Of a stretch of DNA of 49,605 bases, positions 1 to 8,655 are shown piece after piece. Source of the stretch: CAZIAK01 sp964537035 (GTDB lineage Bacteria; Planctomycetota; B15-G4); assembly GCA_964537035.1 (NCBI GenBank), contig CAZIAK010000038.1:1-49605 (forward strand), in the 5' to 3' direction. The notes under the pieces are model-generated. The model was not told where the DNA came from. It ran no database searches and worked only from the letters and a program-made list of their open reading frames with translations. The position numbers and the translations under genes were made by a program. How positions within the stretch are numbered: the first letter of the stretch is position 1; each line of letters begins with the position of its first letter.

Positions 1-13
1 GCCTGGTGAGAAA

Positions 14-43
14 TCCAGGCTGGGTGTTGCTAGAAGGGCCTGG
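14..43 (-). terminator. possible rpoD terminator hairpin
   Basis: Just downstream of the rpoD stop, CCAGGC and GCCTGG can pair as a 6-bp stem with a loop of about 18 nt. On the minus strand a short T-rich stretch (ATTTCT) follows. A second CCAGGC half lies further on (bases 1-6 on the plus strand read GCCTGG), so an alternative pairing exists. Weak, and cut by the window edge. Confidence 0.3.
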
Positions 44-1720
44 TCAGATGACCAGCTGAGCCGCGCTGGCGTCCAGAAAGCCCTCGAGCATGCGGCTGCG
101 CACCGGGTGCTGGAGCTTGCGCACGGCCTTGGCCTCGATCTGCCGCACCCGCTCACGGGTGACCTTGAAGATGCGGCCCACCTCTTCGAGCGTGTAGGTG
201 TAGCCGTCGCCAATGCCGTAGCGAAGCTTGATGATCTCCCGCTCACGGAAGGACAGGGTGTCAAGGACGGCCATGATCTTGTCCTTGAGCATCTCCTGAG
301 CGGCCGCCGAGACCGGGGACACGGCGCTCTCATCCTCGATGAAGTCGCCGAAATAGCTGTCGTCGCCCTCACCGATGGGCCGGTCGAGGCTGATGGGGTG
401 CTTGGAGATCTTCATCACCCGCTTGGCCTCCTCGATGGAGATCTCGCTGTTCTTGGCGATCTCCTCGATGGTGGGCTCCCGACCGAGCTGCTGCACCAGC
501 TTCTTGGTGATGTTACGCAGCTTGCTCATGGTCTCGATCATGTGCACCGGGATACGAATGGTGCGGGCCTGATCGGCGATGGAGCGAGTGATGGCCTGGC
601 GAATCCACCAGGTGGCGTAGGTGGAGAACTTGTAGCCCCGACGGTACTCGTACTTCTCGACAGCCTTCATCAGGCCCGTGTTGCCCTCCTGGATCAGGTC
701 GAGGAAGGACAGGCCACGGTTGCGGTACTTCTTGGCGATCGAGACCACCAGACGCAGGTTGCCGCTCGACAGGTCGCGCTTGGCCTCTTCGTACTGTGCG
801 TAGCGCGTGTCGATCAGGCGCAGGCGAGCCGCCAGGCGGCGAGGAGGTTCAAGAGCCTGAATCTGCAGGTCCTCGAAGTCGCCCCGCAACTCCTTGTACT
901 CCTTGCTGGCCAAACGGTCCTCGGGGAAATGGCGCAGGCGCCGCTCGAGGGTGGCCATCTCCTGGTGCTTTTCGCGCACCAGCTCGATCATCGGCTTGAC
1001 CTTCTTCAGCTGAATCTGCAGCTCCTCCAGCAGGTTGGCGGCCTTGCGCCGTCCCCAACCAATGCGTTGCAGGAGCAACTTACGCTGCTGGACCGAGCCC
1101 TTGCCCGACAGGTAGCGGCGGTAGTCCTCGGTGAGCCGGGAATGGAGCAGACGCAGGGTCTCGATCGAGCCCTTCAGTCGCGCCGACACCTCGATCTTGC
1201 CGGGCTCGAAGCCACTCGTCGAGACCTTGAGCGTGCGGTCGAAAGCCAGGCGCCCGCACTCCACATCCTCGATGATCTGCAGGCCTTCGCGAATGGCGAA
1301 GCCGGTGGCCATGATCAGGCTGCGGAAGTGGCGCCGGGTGACCTCGATCTGCCGAGCCAGGCTGATCTCTTCTTGGCGGGTGAGCAGAGGGATCTCACCC
1401 ATCTGGGTGAGGTACATGCGCACTGGATCCTCGATGCGCTCGGTGGGAGCCACCTTCTCCTTGGGGACCTCGACGATCTCTGTAGGGTTCGCCGCCTTGC
1501 GGTTGGCAGCGGCTTCCTGCTCGTCGGTGACGTCTGCCTCGTCGAGGATCTTCACGCCCCGATCTTCCAGCAAGGTGAGGATCTCATCGATGTTCTCGAT
1601 GTCACTCGGGAGAACCTCATTCATCTCCTCGTACGTTACGAATCCCCGCTTCTTCCCGTTCTCGATGAGAACGCGGACGGTGGGATCCATCTTGTCGAGG
1701 GCAGCGATGGACATGGCCAA
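44..1720 (-). CDS. rpoD: primary RNA polymerase sigma factor RpoD (sigma-70)
   Basis: This is the vegetative sigma factor, which directs core RNA polymerase to -35/-10 promoters. The 558-residue protein shows a region 1.1-like N-terminus (about 10-60), region 1.2 (DPVRMYLTQMGEIPLL, about 98-113), a long spacer of about 190 residues, region 2 (NLRLVVSIAKKYRNRG through WWIRQAITR, about 320-395), region 3, and region 4 with its helix-turn-helix (TLEEVGRIFKVTRERVRQIE) near the C-terminus. The spacer resembles planctomycete primary sigma factors, which is my main taxonomic cue. A GGAG lies 8 nt upstream of the TTG chosen as start; the ATG two codons later is equally possible. It follows dnaG by 52 nt, as in the classic macromolecular synthesis operon, but no rpsU is present. 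Confidence 0.97.
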   Translation of the reverse strand: MAMSIAALDKMDPTVRVLIENGKKRGFVTYEEMNEVLPSDIENIDEILTLLEDRGVKILDEADVTDEQEAAANRKAANPTEIVEVPKEKVAPTERIEDPVRMYLTQMGEIPLLTRQEEISLARQIEVTRRHFRSLIMATGFAIREGLQIIEDVECGRLAFDRTLKVSTSGFEPGKIEVSARLKGSIETLRLLHSRLTEDYRRYLSGKGSVQQRKLLLQRIGWGRRKAANLLEELQIQLKKVKPMIELVREKHQEMATLERRLRHFPEDRLASKEYKELRGDFEDLQIQALEPPRRLAARLRLIDTRYAQYEEAKRDLSSGNLRLVVSIAKKYRNRGLSFLDLIQEGNTGLMKAVEKYEYRRGYKFSTYATWWIRQAITRSIADQARTIRIPVHMIETMSKLRNITKKLVQQLGREPTIEEIAKNSEISIEEAKRVMKISKHPISLDRPIGEGDDSYFGDFIEDESAVSPVSAAAQEMLKDKIMAVLDTLSFREREIIKLRYGIGDGYTYTLEEVGRIFKVTRERVRQIEAKAVRKLQHPVRSRMLEGFLDASAAQLVI

Positions 1721-1772
1721 GGTTCAGTCTCCAGACGATTGCATTGTGGGAATCTTGGAAGGGCTCGGGCGG

Positions 1773-3542
1773 TCAGACCGGCGAGTCTTCTTGTTTTGAA
1801 AGAGGTGGTGTTTCGGCCTCGCGCCCATGCCGGGCTCGCAGGCTCTTGTCGAGGGCCTTCAGGGCCTCGTCATCGGTGGCCAGGCCCGGCTGAGCGAGCG
1901 TTGCCCGGCGGGCCTGCTTTTCGAGCAACGCGTTCGTGGTGGTGGTGAGAAATGCCAACGCTTCTTCATAGCCCGGCATCACGGCCCCGGGAGCAGGAAA
2001 CAGCAGCCTTTCCAGGCTGCCCGCCAGGCCTTCGTCCTGCTCGCGGACGTGCTCAATCCAGTCGCTGGGGTCGACAGGGTCCCCTGGCAGCTCACGGCCC
2101 AAGGCGCTCAGCCGCAGGGCAGCCGGATGCTGCATGGCTCCCAGCTCTTCAAGCTCCTCCAGCGACTGACGGCCACCGGCCACGAGAGCGAGGCCAGCCA
2201 CCACCACGAACTCGCTCTTCACACGGGCCGAGCCCCCTCGCTGATGCGCCTGAGAAGGGCGGGAGGCCTCGGGAGCCCGGGGGGTGCTGCTGGCCCGCAC
2301 GAGATTGCGATCGAGGCCACACAGCCGGGAGACCTCCGAGGCGATTCCCTCTCTGCGCACCGGATCGAGAATCGTTCGGCAGGCTTCGATCACGGCCGCC
2401 GCCGCGGACTCATGCCCGCCAGGCTGGCCAGGGTCGAGTTGCTGGATCTCGCGGAGACACAGGAAGCCCACCGTGGACTGCCCCTCTCGTCCTAGAAGAG
2501 CTTCGAAGTCGGAGAGCTCTCGGCGGCTGAACCAGTCACAAGGGTCTTGCCCCTCGGGGAGGCACAGTACGCGACACTCAAGGCCCTCACCCAAGAGCAG
2601 ACGCACCGCTCGCTCGGCTGCGTCGAGGCCTGCGCGGTCGCCGTCAAAGAGCAGCACCAGGTTGGTCACCCGGCCCTTCATCAGCTTGATGTGGTCGGGC
2701 GTCAGGCTGGTGCCCATGGTGGCCACGGCTTCATGGAGGCCGCGCTGGTGGGCCATCATCACGTCGGTGTAGCCCTCCATGATGACCAGCCGGCCCGTGC
2801 GGCCCAGGGTGCGAGCGGCCTTGTCAAAGCCGTAGAGCAGCTGGCGCTTGTTGAAGGCCGGGGTCTCGCGAGTGTTGACGTACTTGGGCTTCTCGTCAGC
2901 CGCGAGCGTGCGCGCGCCGAAGCCCACCAGGGCCCCGTGGTTGTTGCGGATGCCGAAGCTCACGCGCCCGGCAAACTGGCGGGTAAACCCGGTCTGCTCC
3001 ACATCGCGGGACGAAAGCCCCCCCGCCTGAAGCTCCCGCAGGAAGCCGCTGGGGACGAAGCCCACATCGAAGGAAGCCAGAGTCTCGGGCAAGAACCCCC
3101 GAGCGGACATGTAACCCCAGACCGGGTTGTCCGACACCGCTTGCAATCCCCGGGCGAAGATCTCCCCCGAAGCGACCAAGGCCTCCTTGAGCCGTCGAGC
3201 CCGAGCCTGCGCCTGCACTTCTTCAGGAGACAGACTGCCCAGGGTGACTCCTGCGCGCTCAGCCAATAGCTGCAGAGCCTCTCGAAAACCCACCCCGTGC
3301 ACTCTCTGCACGAAGGAGAACACGTCACCGCTCTCTCCACAGCCGAAACACTTGTACATGCCCAGGTGGGGCCTGACGTGAAAAGACGGCGTGTCCTCGG
3401 TGTGGAAGGGACAGCAGGCCCAGAGGTCATCAGCCCCACGGGAGGTGAACTCGCAACCCGCCAGATCGCGGGCCAGCTCATCAATCCGGGTGCGCTGCTT
3501 GACCAGCAGCTTCTCAGCAGTGCGATCGGCAGAAACGCTCAC
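1773..3542 (-). CDS. dnaG: DNA primase DnaG
   Basis: DnaG makes RNA primers for DNA replication with the replicative helicase. The 589-residue protein begins with a CHC2 zinc-binding domain: Cys44, His47, Cys65 and Cys68 in CPFHTEDTPSF and YKCFGCGESGD. The primase core and TOPRIM domain follow, with the acidic motifs in VIMEGYTDVM and LLFDGDRAGLDAAERA (about 250-310). The C-terminal helicase-interaction region is poorly conserved. The start is GTG with a GGAGG four bases upstream. It lies directly upstream of rpoD on the same strand and is probably cotranscribed with it, coupling replication priming and bulk transcription as in other bacteria. Confidence 0.96.
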   Translation of the reverse strand: MSVSADRTAEKLLVKQRTRIDELARDLAGCEFTSRGADDLWACCPFHTEDTPSFHVRPHLGMYKCFGCGESGDVFSFVQRVHGVGFREALQLLAERAGVTLGSLSPEEVQAQARARRLKEALVASGEIFARGLQAVSDNPVWGYMSARGFLPETLASFDVGFVPSGFLRELQAGGLSSRDVEQTGFTRQFAGRVSFGIRNNHGALVGFGARTLAADEKPKYVNTRETPAFNKRQLLYGFDKAARTLGRTGRLVIMEGYTDVMMAHQRGLHEAVATMGTSLTPDHIKLMKGRVTNLVLLFDGDRAGLDAAERAVRLLLGEGLECRVLCLPEGQDPCDWFSRRELSDFEALLGREGQSTVGFLCLREIQQLDPGQPGGHESAAAAVIEACRTILDPVRREGIASEVSRLCGLDRNLVRASSTPRAPEASRPSQAHQRGGSARVKSEFVVVAGLALVAGGRQSLEELEELGAMQHPAALRLSALGRELPGDPVDPSDWIEHVREQDEGLAGSLERLLFPAPGAVMPGYEEALAFLTTTTNALLEKQARRATLAQPGLATDDEALKALDKSLRARHGREAETPPLSKQEDSPV

Positions 3543-4009
3543 GCAGCCTCCTCAGCCCAATCCGCACTGCTGCTCATCCGGCGCTCGCCGGAGACACCTC
3601 GCCCGGACATGCGGCGAGGAGACACAGATGCTGAATCGAGGACACACACGGCCACCAGAGCTCCACTGCCAAAGGCGCCGCGTCACGCGGCACCACGCTT
3701 TCACCAATCGAGACAAGACCCTCTGGCGGCGGGGTCACTCCCCGTCCACAGGAAACCAGTCGTGGACAACAGAATGACGGCCTCAAGAGCGCCGAAATGG
3801 CCGGGCAAACCTGCAGTGCGAGACGCGAACGTCACGAACTGCAGTGAGCAGTGACTGCTGCGATTTCAGTCGCCAAGGTCACCAACAACGAGATCATTCC
3901 GACGGCGAAAGACTACCCCAGGATCTCTGGAGGGCAATCAGGCCAGGAGCCGATCTGAAGGGCGAAACTGACGACGTGCAGCAGACTGCGGTGTGTCCGC
4001 CAGCCTGAC
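3543..4009. other. 467-bp intergenic region upstream of dnaG
   Basis: No credible gene is visible here; the overlapping ORFs have arginine- and proline-rich, low-complexity translations typical of high-GC shadows. The region should hold the dnaG-rpoD promoter and the rsmA 3' end, but I see no convincing -35/-10 pair. A tandem GCAGTGA GCAGTGA (3841-3854) and a compact CCGGCG/CGCCGG dyad near 3579-3595 are the only patterns noted. Confidence 0.5.
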
Positions 4010-4945
4010 CTATGGGAGTCGGTGATGTGGACCGACCCAGGGGCGATGCCGCTCGCCCAGGGCGCTCTGTGCCCAGTCTTGGGCCAGCGCGCATAATTTT
4101 ACTGGAGGGAAGACTTCAGCGCGCCACTTTTCTTCAGATTTTTCCAGTTTAATGCTGGACAGCACTTCTGGAGCGGGCTCAGACCAGGCCTCCGCGAGGG
4201 AGTTCACCAGGGTCTTCCGCCGCGTGTGGAACGCCGCAGCCAAGAATTCCTGGAGAGCCAGAAGCTCCTCCTGAGCCGGCTGCTCGTCTCGCCGCTCCAG
4301 CTTCACCACGACCGAATCGACCTTCGGGCGAGGCCAGAACGACTGGGGCGGGACCTTGCGAAGCACGGTGATGTCCGTGCATTGAGCCATCAGCACGGCC
4401 AAGGGCCCATAATCCCTGGTGCCAGGCTGAGCTGACAGCCGCGCCCCCATCTCCTTCTGGATCATCACGACCCAGGTGTCAGGAGCCGCTGGTTCCAGAG
4501 CCAAGCTCCCCAGCAACGGGGCTGAGATTCCGTAGGGCAGGTTGGCGACCAAGGCGCGGCAGCCTGGGAGCAACTTGGTCAGACTCTCCGACAGCCGCCG
4601 GCCTCCAGCCAGGGCATCGCCGTCCACCCAGGTCAATCGAGCCGCAAATCTCTCTTCGATCAGGTCCCTGGCTACCGGCCCCATGCCAGGGTCGATTTCG
4701 ATGGCCCGAACCTCGGAGCCAGTTGCCAGCAGATGGCGTGTGAGCAGCCCCGGGCCGGGGCCGACCTCCAGAACGATATCCCCAGCGGCCACGCCGGCGT
4801 CACGGACGATGGCCGCGAGCAGGTTGTTGTCGAGCAGGAAGTTCTGCCCATGACGCCGCCGCGGGGCGACGCCATGGGCGGTCAGCACAGCTTGCAGCCT
4901 TGAGCGCCCGATGGGAGCTGGGGCTGCTTTGGAGGGTTCGCTCAG
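4010..4945 (-). CDS. rsmA: 16S rRNA dimethyladenosine transferase RsmA (KsgA)
   Basis: RsmA dimethylates two adjacent adenines near the 3' end of 16S rRNA during 30S maturation, using S-adenosylmethionine. Visible motifs are RRRHGQNFLLDNN at the N-terminus, the SAM-binding motif I VLEVGPGPGLLTRHLL, EIDPGM, and the catalytic NLPYGISAPLL. The open frame runs far upstream, but that part overlaps the Pal-like gene and is not protein-like. No ATG fits: the conserved block starting SRLQAVLTAHG needs a start upstream of the GTG at 4888. I chose the CTG at 4945, which overlaps the preceding TGA as CTGA and has AAGGG close upstream. This gives 311 residues, slightly long for the family. The GTG at 4888 is the fallback. 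Confidence 0.9.
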   Translation of the reverse strand: MSEPSKAAPAPIGRSRLQAVLTAHGVAPRRRHGQNFLLDNNLLAAIVRDAGVAAGDIVLEVGPGPGLLTRHLLATGSEVRAIEIDPGMGPVARDLIEERFAARLTWVDGDALAGGRRLSESLTKLLPGCRALVANLPYGISAPLLGSLALEPAAPDTWVVMIQKEMGARLSAQPGTRDYGPLAVLMAQCTDITVLRKVPPQSFWPRPKVDSVVVKLERRDEQPAQEELLALQEFLAAAFHTRRKTLVNSLAEAWSEPAPEVLSSIKLEKSEEKWRAEVFPPVKLCALAQDWAQSALGERHRPWVGPHHRLP

Positions 4946-5679
4946 CTGCCCTTGCCTTCGGCAACCTTGAGCATGATCTCCACCCGCCGGTTCTTCGCTT
5001 TGGACGCCTTGTCGTTGCCCGTGGCAATGGGCTTGAACGACCCGAAGGAAGCGATGGTGATCCGCTCCTTGGCGATGCCCTTGCTGATCAGGTAGTCGCG
5101 CACAGACATGGCCCGGTGGGCAGCCAACATGATGTTGCCTCGGGGCCACTTGTCCTTGGTACGTACGATGGGATCGGTGTCGGTGTGACCGTCAATGCGG
5201 ATCGGGTATTCGGTGTCCTTGAGCCGCGTGAAGATCTGGTCCAGAGCGGCCTTGCCTTTCGTCGCCAGCTCATCCTGCCCCGAGGGGAAGAAGATGTCGC
5301 CTTCGCCGCGATAGCCGATCATGCCCTCATCAGGGTTGATGATCTCTTCGAGGCCCAGGGCCGCCAGATCACTGTGTCGCCCGCTCACTTGGCGCAACTC
5401 ATCTTCGAGCCTCTTGGCCCGAGCTTCAGAATCGTCCAGGTCACGTTGGAGCTGGTTTGCCCGCTGGGCGGTCGCACCCGCCTGGGTCAGATACGCTTCG
5501 GCGGCTTCAAGGTTCTCCTGGGAGTATTCCAGGTCGCTCTCTGCCACGCCCAGCGCTTCTTCAGCGCGCATCAGCTCTTGCTCAAGGGCGTAGTACTTGC
5601 CTGCTGTCACGCAGCCTGGCGCGCCGATGGTGGCCAGGATGACACCGACCAATGCGAATCTGTTGATGCTGTTCTGCAT
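4942..5679 (-). CDS. Pal-like OmpA-family lipoprotein
   Basis: A 245-residue envelope protein. It starts with a signal peptide ending in a degenerate lipobox (GAPGC, Cys23), so outer-membrane lipid anchoring is likely. A predicted coiled coil follows (about 28-100, rich in Glu, Ala, Leu and Gln). The C-terminal OmpA/Pal peptidoglycan-binding domain contains IRIDGHTDTDPI, the LAAHRAMSVRDYL helix, ASFGSFKPIA and the closing NRRVEIML. Such proteins tether the outer membrane to peptidoglycan. GGGAGG sits 5 nt before the ATG. Its stop overlaps the proposed rsmA start, so the two are probably cotranscribed. The tol genes are not nearby, so I do not assign the name pal. Confidence 0.88.
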   Translation of the reverse strand: MQNSINRFALVGVILATIGAPGCVTAGKYYALEQELMRAEEALGVAESDLEYSQENLEAAEAYLTQAGATAQRANQLQRDLDDSEARAKRLEDELRQVSGRHSDLAALGLEEIINPDEGMIGYRGEGDIFFPSGQDELATKGKAALDQIFTRLKDTEYPIRIDGHTDTDPIVRTKDKWPRGNIMLAAHRAMSVRDYLISKGIAKERITIASFGSFKPIATGNDKASKAKNRRVEIMLKVAEGKGS

Positions 5680-5748
5680 GTAACCCTCCCGAGTACCTTG
5701 TCGTGTTGTTTGCCGCCGTGGTGATGTGTGAGCGTTCTGACTCGCTGA

Positions 5749-6309
5749 TCAGTTCTTGAACATGTCAGCGAGGAAGCCGGTCAACGCGTTGGTCTGCCCC
5801 GACGAGGCTCCCAGCGCCGCGAAGTTGGCCATGACGAGAAGAATGAAGCCGAGCACGAGCGTGAACAGGACACCAGCCCCCTCGGTCTCTTCTGCAGCCC
5901 CTGCGTTCGCTTGACTCCGAGGAGAGCGACGCTCTGGGGCCCCACGCTGCGTCGCGCCGCGGCTGCCCTGAGCGTCAGCGGCCAGATCAAGCTCTTCGAC
6001 CACGGGAGCCATGGTAGGGCCGTCGTCTTCGATGACCAGATCGTCGTTGACATCGAGGTCGAGATCATCGCCCAGATCAAGATCATCGCCCAGATCGAGC
6101 TCGAGCTCGTCGCCAGCCCCTTCGGGCTCGTCCTTCAGGCGCTCTACATCAGAGGCCTTGAAGCGCATCGTATCCTGATCGCGAAAGGCGCGAATCTCGC
6201 CGGCAGAGACGAGTCGCTTGAGCTCATCCTCTTGCATGCGCAGGTCGGAGAGCACCTCATCGAACGAGTAGTAGTCCTTGTCAGCCAAAGGTTCTGGCCT
6301 CCTAGCCAT
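5749..6309 (-). CDS. helix-turn-helix domain protein with acidic linker and C-terminal membrane segment
   Basis: A 186-residue protein of unknown function with three parts. Residues about 10-58 resemble an excisionase/MerR-like DNA-binding domain (YYSFDEVLSDLRM, then RAFRDQDTMRFKASDVERL). Residues about 60-105 are a highly acidic linker with LDLGDDLDLGDDLDLD repeats. A hydrophobic helix (GVLFTLVLGFILLVMANFAAL, about 146-166) lies near the C-terminus. The domain order suggests a tail-anchored protein with its DNA-binding-like domain in the cytoplasm. I have seen this architecture in planctomycete-type genomes, but no role is established. It has its own candidate promoter upstream and precedes the Pal-like gene by 69 nt. 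Confidence 0.75.
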   Translation of the reverse strand: MARRPEPLADKDYYSFDEVLSDLRMQEDELKRLVSAGEIRAFRDQDTMRFKASDVERLKDEPEGAGDELELDLGDDLDLGDDLDLDVNDDLVIEDDGPTMAPVVEELDLAADAQGSRGATQRGAPERRSPRSQANAGAAEETEGAGVLFTLVLGFILLVMANFAALGASSGQTNALTGFLADMFKN

Positions 6310-6404
6310 CGTGGATCGGTTTCGGGTTCAGGGTCGCAGGTGGAGTCAACCGACTGGTTTCGCAGCACCATGAGAGGTGGCTCAGGTAGACGACTGCTCG
6401 CCCG

Positions 6405-6433
6405 ATCTTAGGGGGGCTGAGAGCCGCTTGCAA
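6405..6433 (-). promoter_or_regulatory. candidate sigma-70 promoter for the helix-turn-helix/membrane gene
   Basis: On the minus strand TTGCAA and TAAGAT are separated by 17 bp, each matching four of six consensus bases. It lies about 95 nt before the 6309 start and just after the end of the CNNM gene, where a new transcript would be expected. Confidence 0.35.
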
Positions 6434-6457
6434 CCGAACAGGTCCGCCCAATCGACC

Positions 6458-7408
6458 TCAGGCAGCGTGAGGGCCGAGGGTGCCCATGATGCGCTGTCGC
6501 AGGCTGTTCACGTCCAGCACCGCCAGCCCATCGGGTCGGCGCAGGACGGCGAAGGGCGCGCCGGAGCGGTCCAGGTGGATGTAGACCCGGTCCAGGGTCA
6601 TGGTGGGCTCTACGACCGTCACCTTGCCCAAGCTGGCAGGGTCGGGAGCCCCCATGCCAGCCCCCGAGGTCAGCGCGGCCAGGGCCACCCAGCCCTTTAC
6701 CGAACGCCCATCTTCGGCCAGGACCAGAGCCCTGTGGTCCCGGCAGCCCTCTGGGAGATCGACGCCGGTCTGGCCCAGGCGAGCCACCGGGAAGTGGGCC
6801 AGATCCAGGGCTGCGTCACCAGCCAGCCCTTGGCGCATCTCAAGGACTCCGTGGGCCACCCGCTGCTGGAACGGCGTCAGGAAACCCTCCGCCACTCCCG
6901 TGCGCAAGACGCTCGATGCTCCGGACGGTGGGGCCGAGCCGCCCTGAAACCGGCGGCGAACCGACGTCTCCAGCAGCCGGGCGCACCAGACAACCGGCCG
7001 GGTCACGTGGCGCAGCACGGCACGAGCCACCAGCAGCACAGGCAGAGCAGGATAGAGCAGCTTCTCGCGGCGGCGCCTGAACGCACTCTTGGGCACGGAT
7101 TCAGCGAAGACGAAGAGGATGGCCGAGACCCCCAGTGTGCCCACCAGGGCTCTGGCCTGGACATTCCAGTCGTCGAGCAGCTGCTGGGCCAGGAGCGTGG
7201 CCGCCTGATTGGCCATGTTGTTGGCCACCAGCAGGATGGTCAGCAACTCGGGCATGTCAGCCAGCAGCGACTGGGCCCTGGCTGCCGAGCGCACGCCAGC
7301 CCTCGCGTCCAAGAAGAGCCGCAGCCGACTCGTGGTGTAGATGCCGGTTTCCAGACCTGAGAACGCGGCGGACAGCACCACGGCCAAGGCGAACAGGGCC
7401 AGGGTCAT
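6458..7408 (-). CDS. CNNM/DUF21 membrane protein with degenerate CBS region (second copy)
   Basis: A 316-residue relative of the CNNM/HlyC/CorC family, whose members are implicated in magnesium and cobalt transport. The N-terminal half is a DUF21 membrane domain with about three to four hydrophobic segments (LALFALAVVLSAAFSGLETG; LTILLVANNMANQAA; LVGTLGVSAILFVFAESVPK). The second half resembles a CBS pair but is divergent, and the C-terminal CorC_HlyC transporter-associated domain is missing. It overlaps the preceding full-length paralogue by 4 nt (ATGA), so the two probably arose by duplication and may form a heteromer. The loss of the C-terminal domain suggests a specialised subunit. Confidence 0.8.
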   Translation of the reverse strand: MTLALFALAVVLSAAFSGLETGIYTTSRLRLFLDARAGVRSAARAQSLLADMPELLTILLVANNMANQAATLLAQQLLDDWNVQARALVGTLGVSAILFVFAESVPKSAFRRRREKLLYPALPVLLVARAVLRHVTRPVVWCARLLETSVRRRFQGGSAPPSGASSVLRTGVAEGFLTPFQQRVAHGVLEMRQGLAGDAALDLAHFPVARLGQTGVDLPEGCRDHRALVLAEDGRSVKGWVALAALTSGAGMGAPDPASLGKVTVVEPTMTLDRVYIHLDRSGAPFAVLRRPDGLAVLDVNSLRQRIMGTLGPHAA

Positions 7409-8655
7409 GACAGCTCCTCACCCTTGACCAGCTCAACCGGCTCGGACGGCATCCGTGTGGGCATCAGGGCTACTCGGCCGACCCGGCGCCCGCGCATGGA
7501 CGCCACCCGCAGACGCCAGCCCGCCAGCTGAACCTCGTCGCCGCGCCGCGGCAGTCGTCCCAGAGACTCGGCGACCACGCCGCCCAGCGTGTCACTCCCG
7601 CGAGAAGCGAAGTCGAAGCCCAACTCGTCCTTCAACACGTGCACAGGGCAATCGCCCCGGACCCAGACCAGCCCCCGGTCGCGACGCACCCACCGGGCCT
7701 CCGGCAGACGTTCCACCTCGCCCAGAATCGCCTGGCAGAGGCTGGCCAGGCGCACCAGTCCCGAGACGCCCCCATGCTCATCCAGGAGGATGGCCAGCTC
7801 CCGTTCTTCGTTCTGCATGCGCAGCACCAGCGACTCGGCGCCAATGCCCAGGGGCGCCAACAAGGGCTCTTCGATCAGCGCCTTGCGATCGCCATGGACG
7901 TCAGCCAGAAAACGGGCGCCGTTGACCGTCCCCAGCAGATTGTCTCGTGAGCCAGCCACAACGAGGTAGTCCCGTAGGGGTTGCTCGGCCATGCGCCGCA
8001 GCCACTCCTGCGGCGCGTGGCGTATGTCGAGAAAGGTGATGTCGACACGGGGGACCATCAGGGCGCGCGCCCGACGTTCGGCCACATCGACCACATCGTG
8101 GAGCAGGGCCAGCTCGACGGCCCGATAGGAGCCCATGGCCACCCCGCTGGAGAGCGCAGACTTGAAGTCGTTGCTGTCGACCTCGGCGTGGCTGCGGTGT
8201 TCGCCCATCAACAACCTCTCGCTGATCCCGGTGAGCGCGGCGCCCACCCATGTCAATGGGCCCAAGGCCGCGCGCAACACCAACAACGCGGGACAAAGAA
8301 AGAGAACCAGTCGAGCGGGCGACACCAGGGCCAGGGTCTTGGGCAGGATCTCGCCGACGACGACGATTCCGCCCAGGCTGAGGAAGGCCACCGTCACAGC
8401 AGCGAGCGGACGTCCCTGAGCCTGCAGGTCGAGGGAGATGGCCGCTGAGAGGGTGAAGTAACCCACATTGATGAGCAGGTTTGCCACCAGCAGGGCGACC
8501 AGCAGTCGAGCGGGTTCTTGGAGCAGCCCCCTCATGAGCGGCCGGCCCCGAGCCAGCCGCCGGCGCTCTGAAGGCTGGAGCGAGAACACCGCGGTCTCAG
8601 ACCCCGACACGAGCCCGGAGCAGAGCAACAAGAGCACCATGATCACCCAGGTCAT
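7405..8655 (-). CDS. CNNM/CorC-family membrane protein (DUF21-CBS-CorC_HlyC)
   Basis: A 416-residue inner-membrane protein. The DUF21 domain holds about four hydrophobic segments (MTWVIMVLLLLCSGLVSGSETA; LLVALLVANLLINVGYF; LSLGGIVVVGEILPKTLA; LVLFLCPALLVLRAALGP). A CBS pair follows (LMVPRVDITFLD and LLGTVNGARFL onward), then a CorC_HlyC-type domain ending LAGWRLRVASMRGRRVGRV. Family members are linked to divalent-cation efflux, though substrates vary. It overlaps both neighbours by 4 nt (ATGA at each end), placing it between the pilC-like gene and a truncated paralogue. What ion transport has to do with a pilus or secretion cluster is unclear; the coupling could simply be operonic convenience. 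Confidence 0.85.
   Translation of the reverse strand: MTWVIMVLLLLCSGLVSGSETAVFSLQPSERRRLARGRPLMRGLLQEPARLLVALLVANLLINVGYFTLSAAISLDLQAQGRPLAAVTVAFLSLGGIVVVGEILPKTLALVSPARLVLFLCPALLVLRAALGPLTWVGAALTGISERLLMGEHRSHAEVDSNDFKSALSSGVAMGSYRAVELALLHDVVDVAERRARALMVPRVDITFLDIRHAPQEWLRRMAEQPLRDYLVVAGSRDNLLGTVNGARFLADVHGDRKALIEEPLLAPLGIGAESLVLRMQNEERELAILLDEHGGVSGLVRLASLCQAILGEVERLPEARWVRRDRGLVWVRGDCPVHVLKDELGFDFASRGSDTLGGVVAESLGRLPRRGDEVQLAGWRLRVASMRGRRVGRVALMPTRMPSEPVELVKGEELS

Noticed and set aside
107..1948. 613-codon open frame antisense to rpoD
   Set aside because: Its translation is Leu/Asp/His-rich low complexity and it lies opposite an unmistakable sigma factor.
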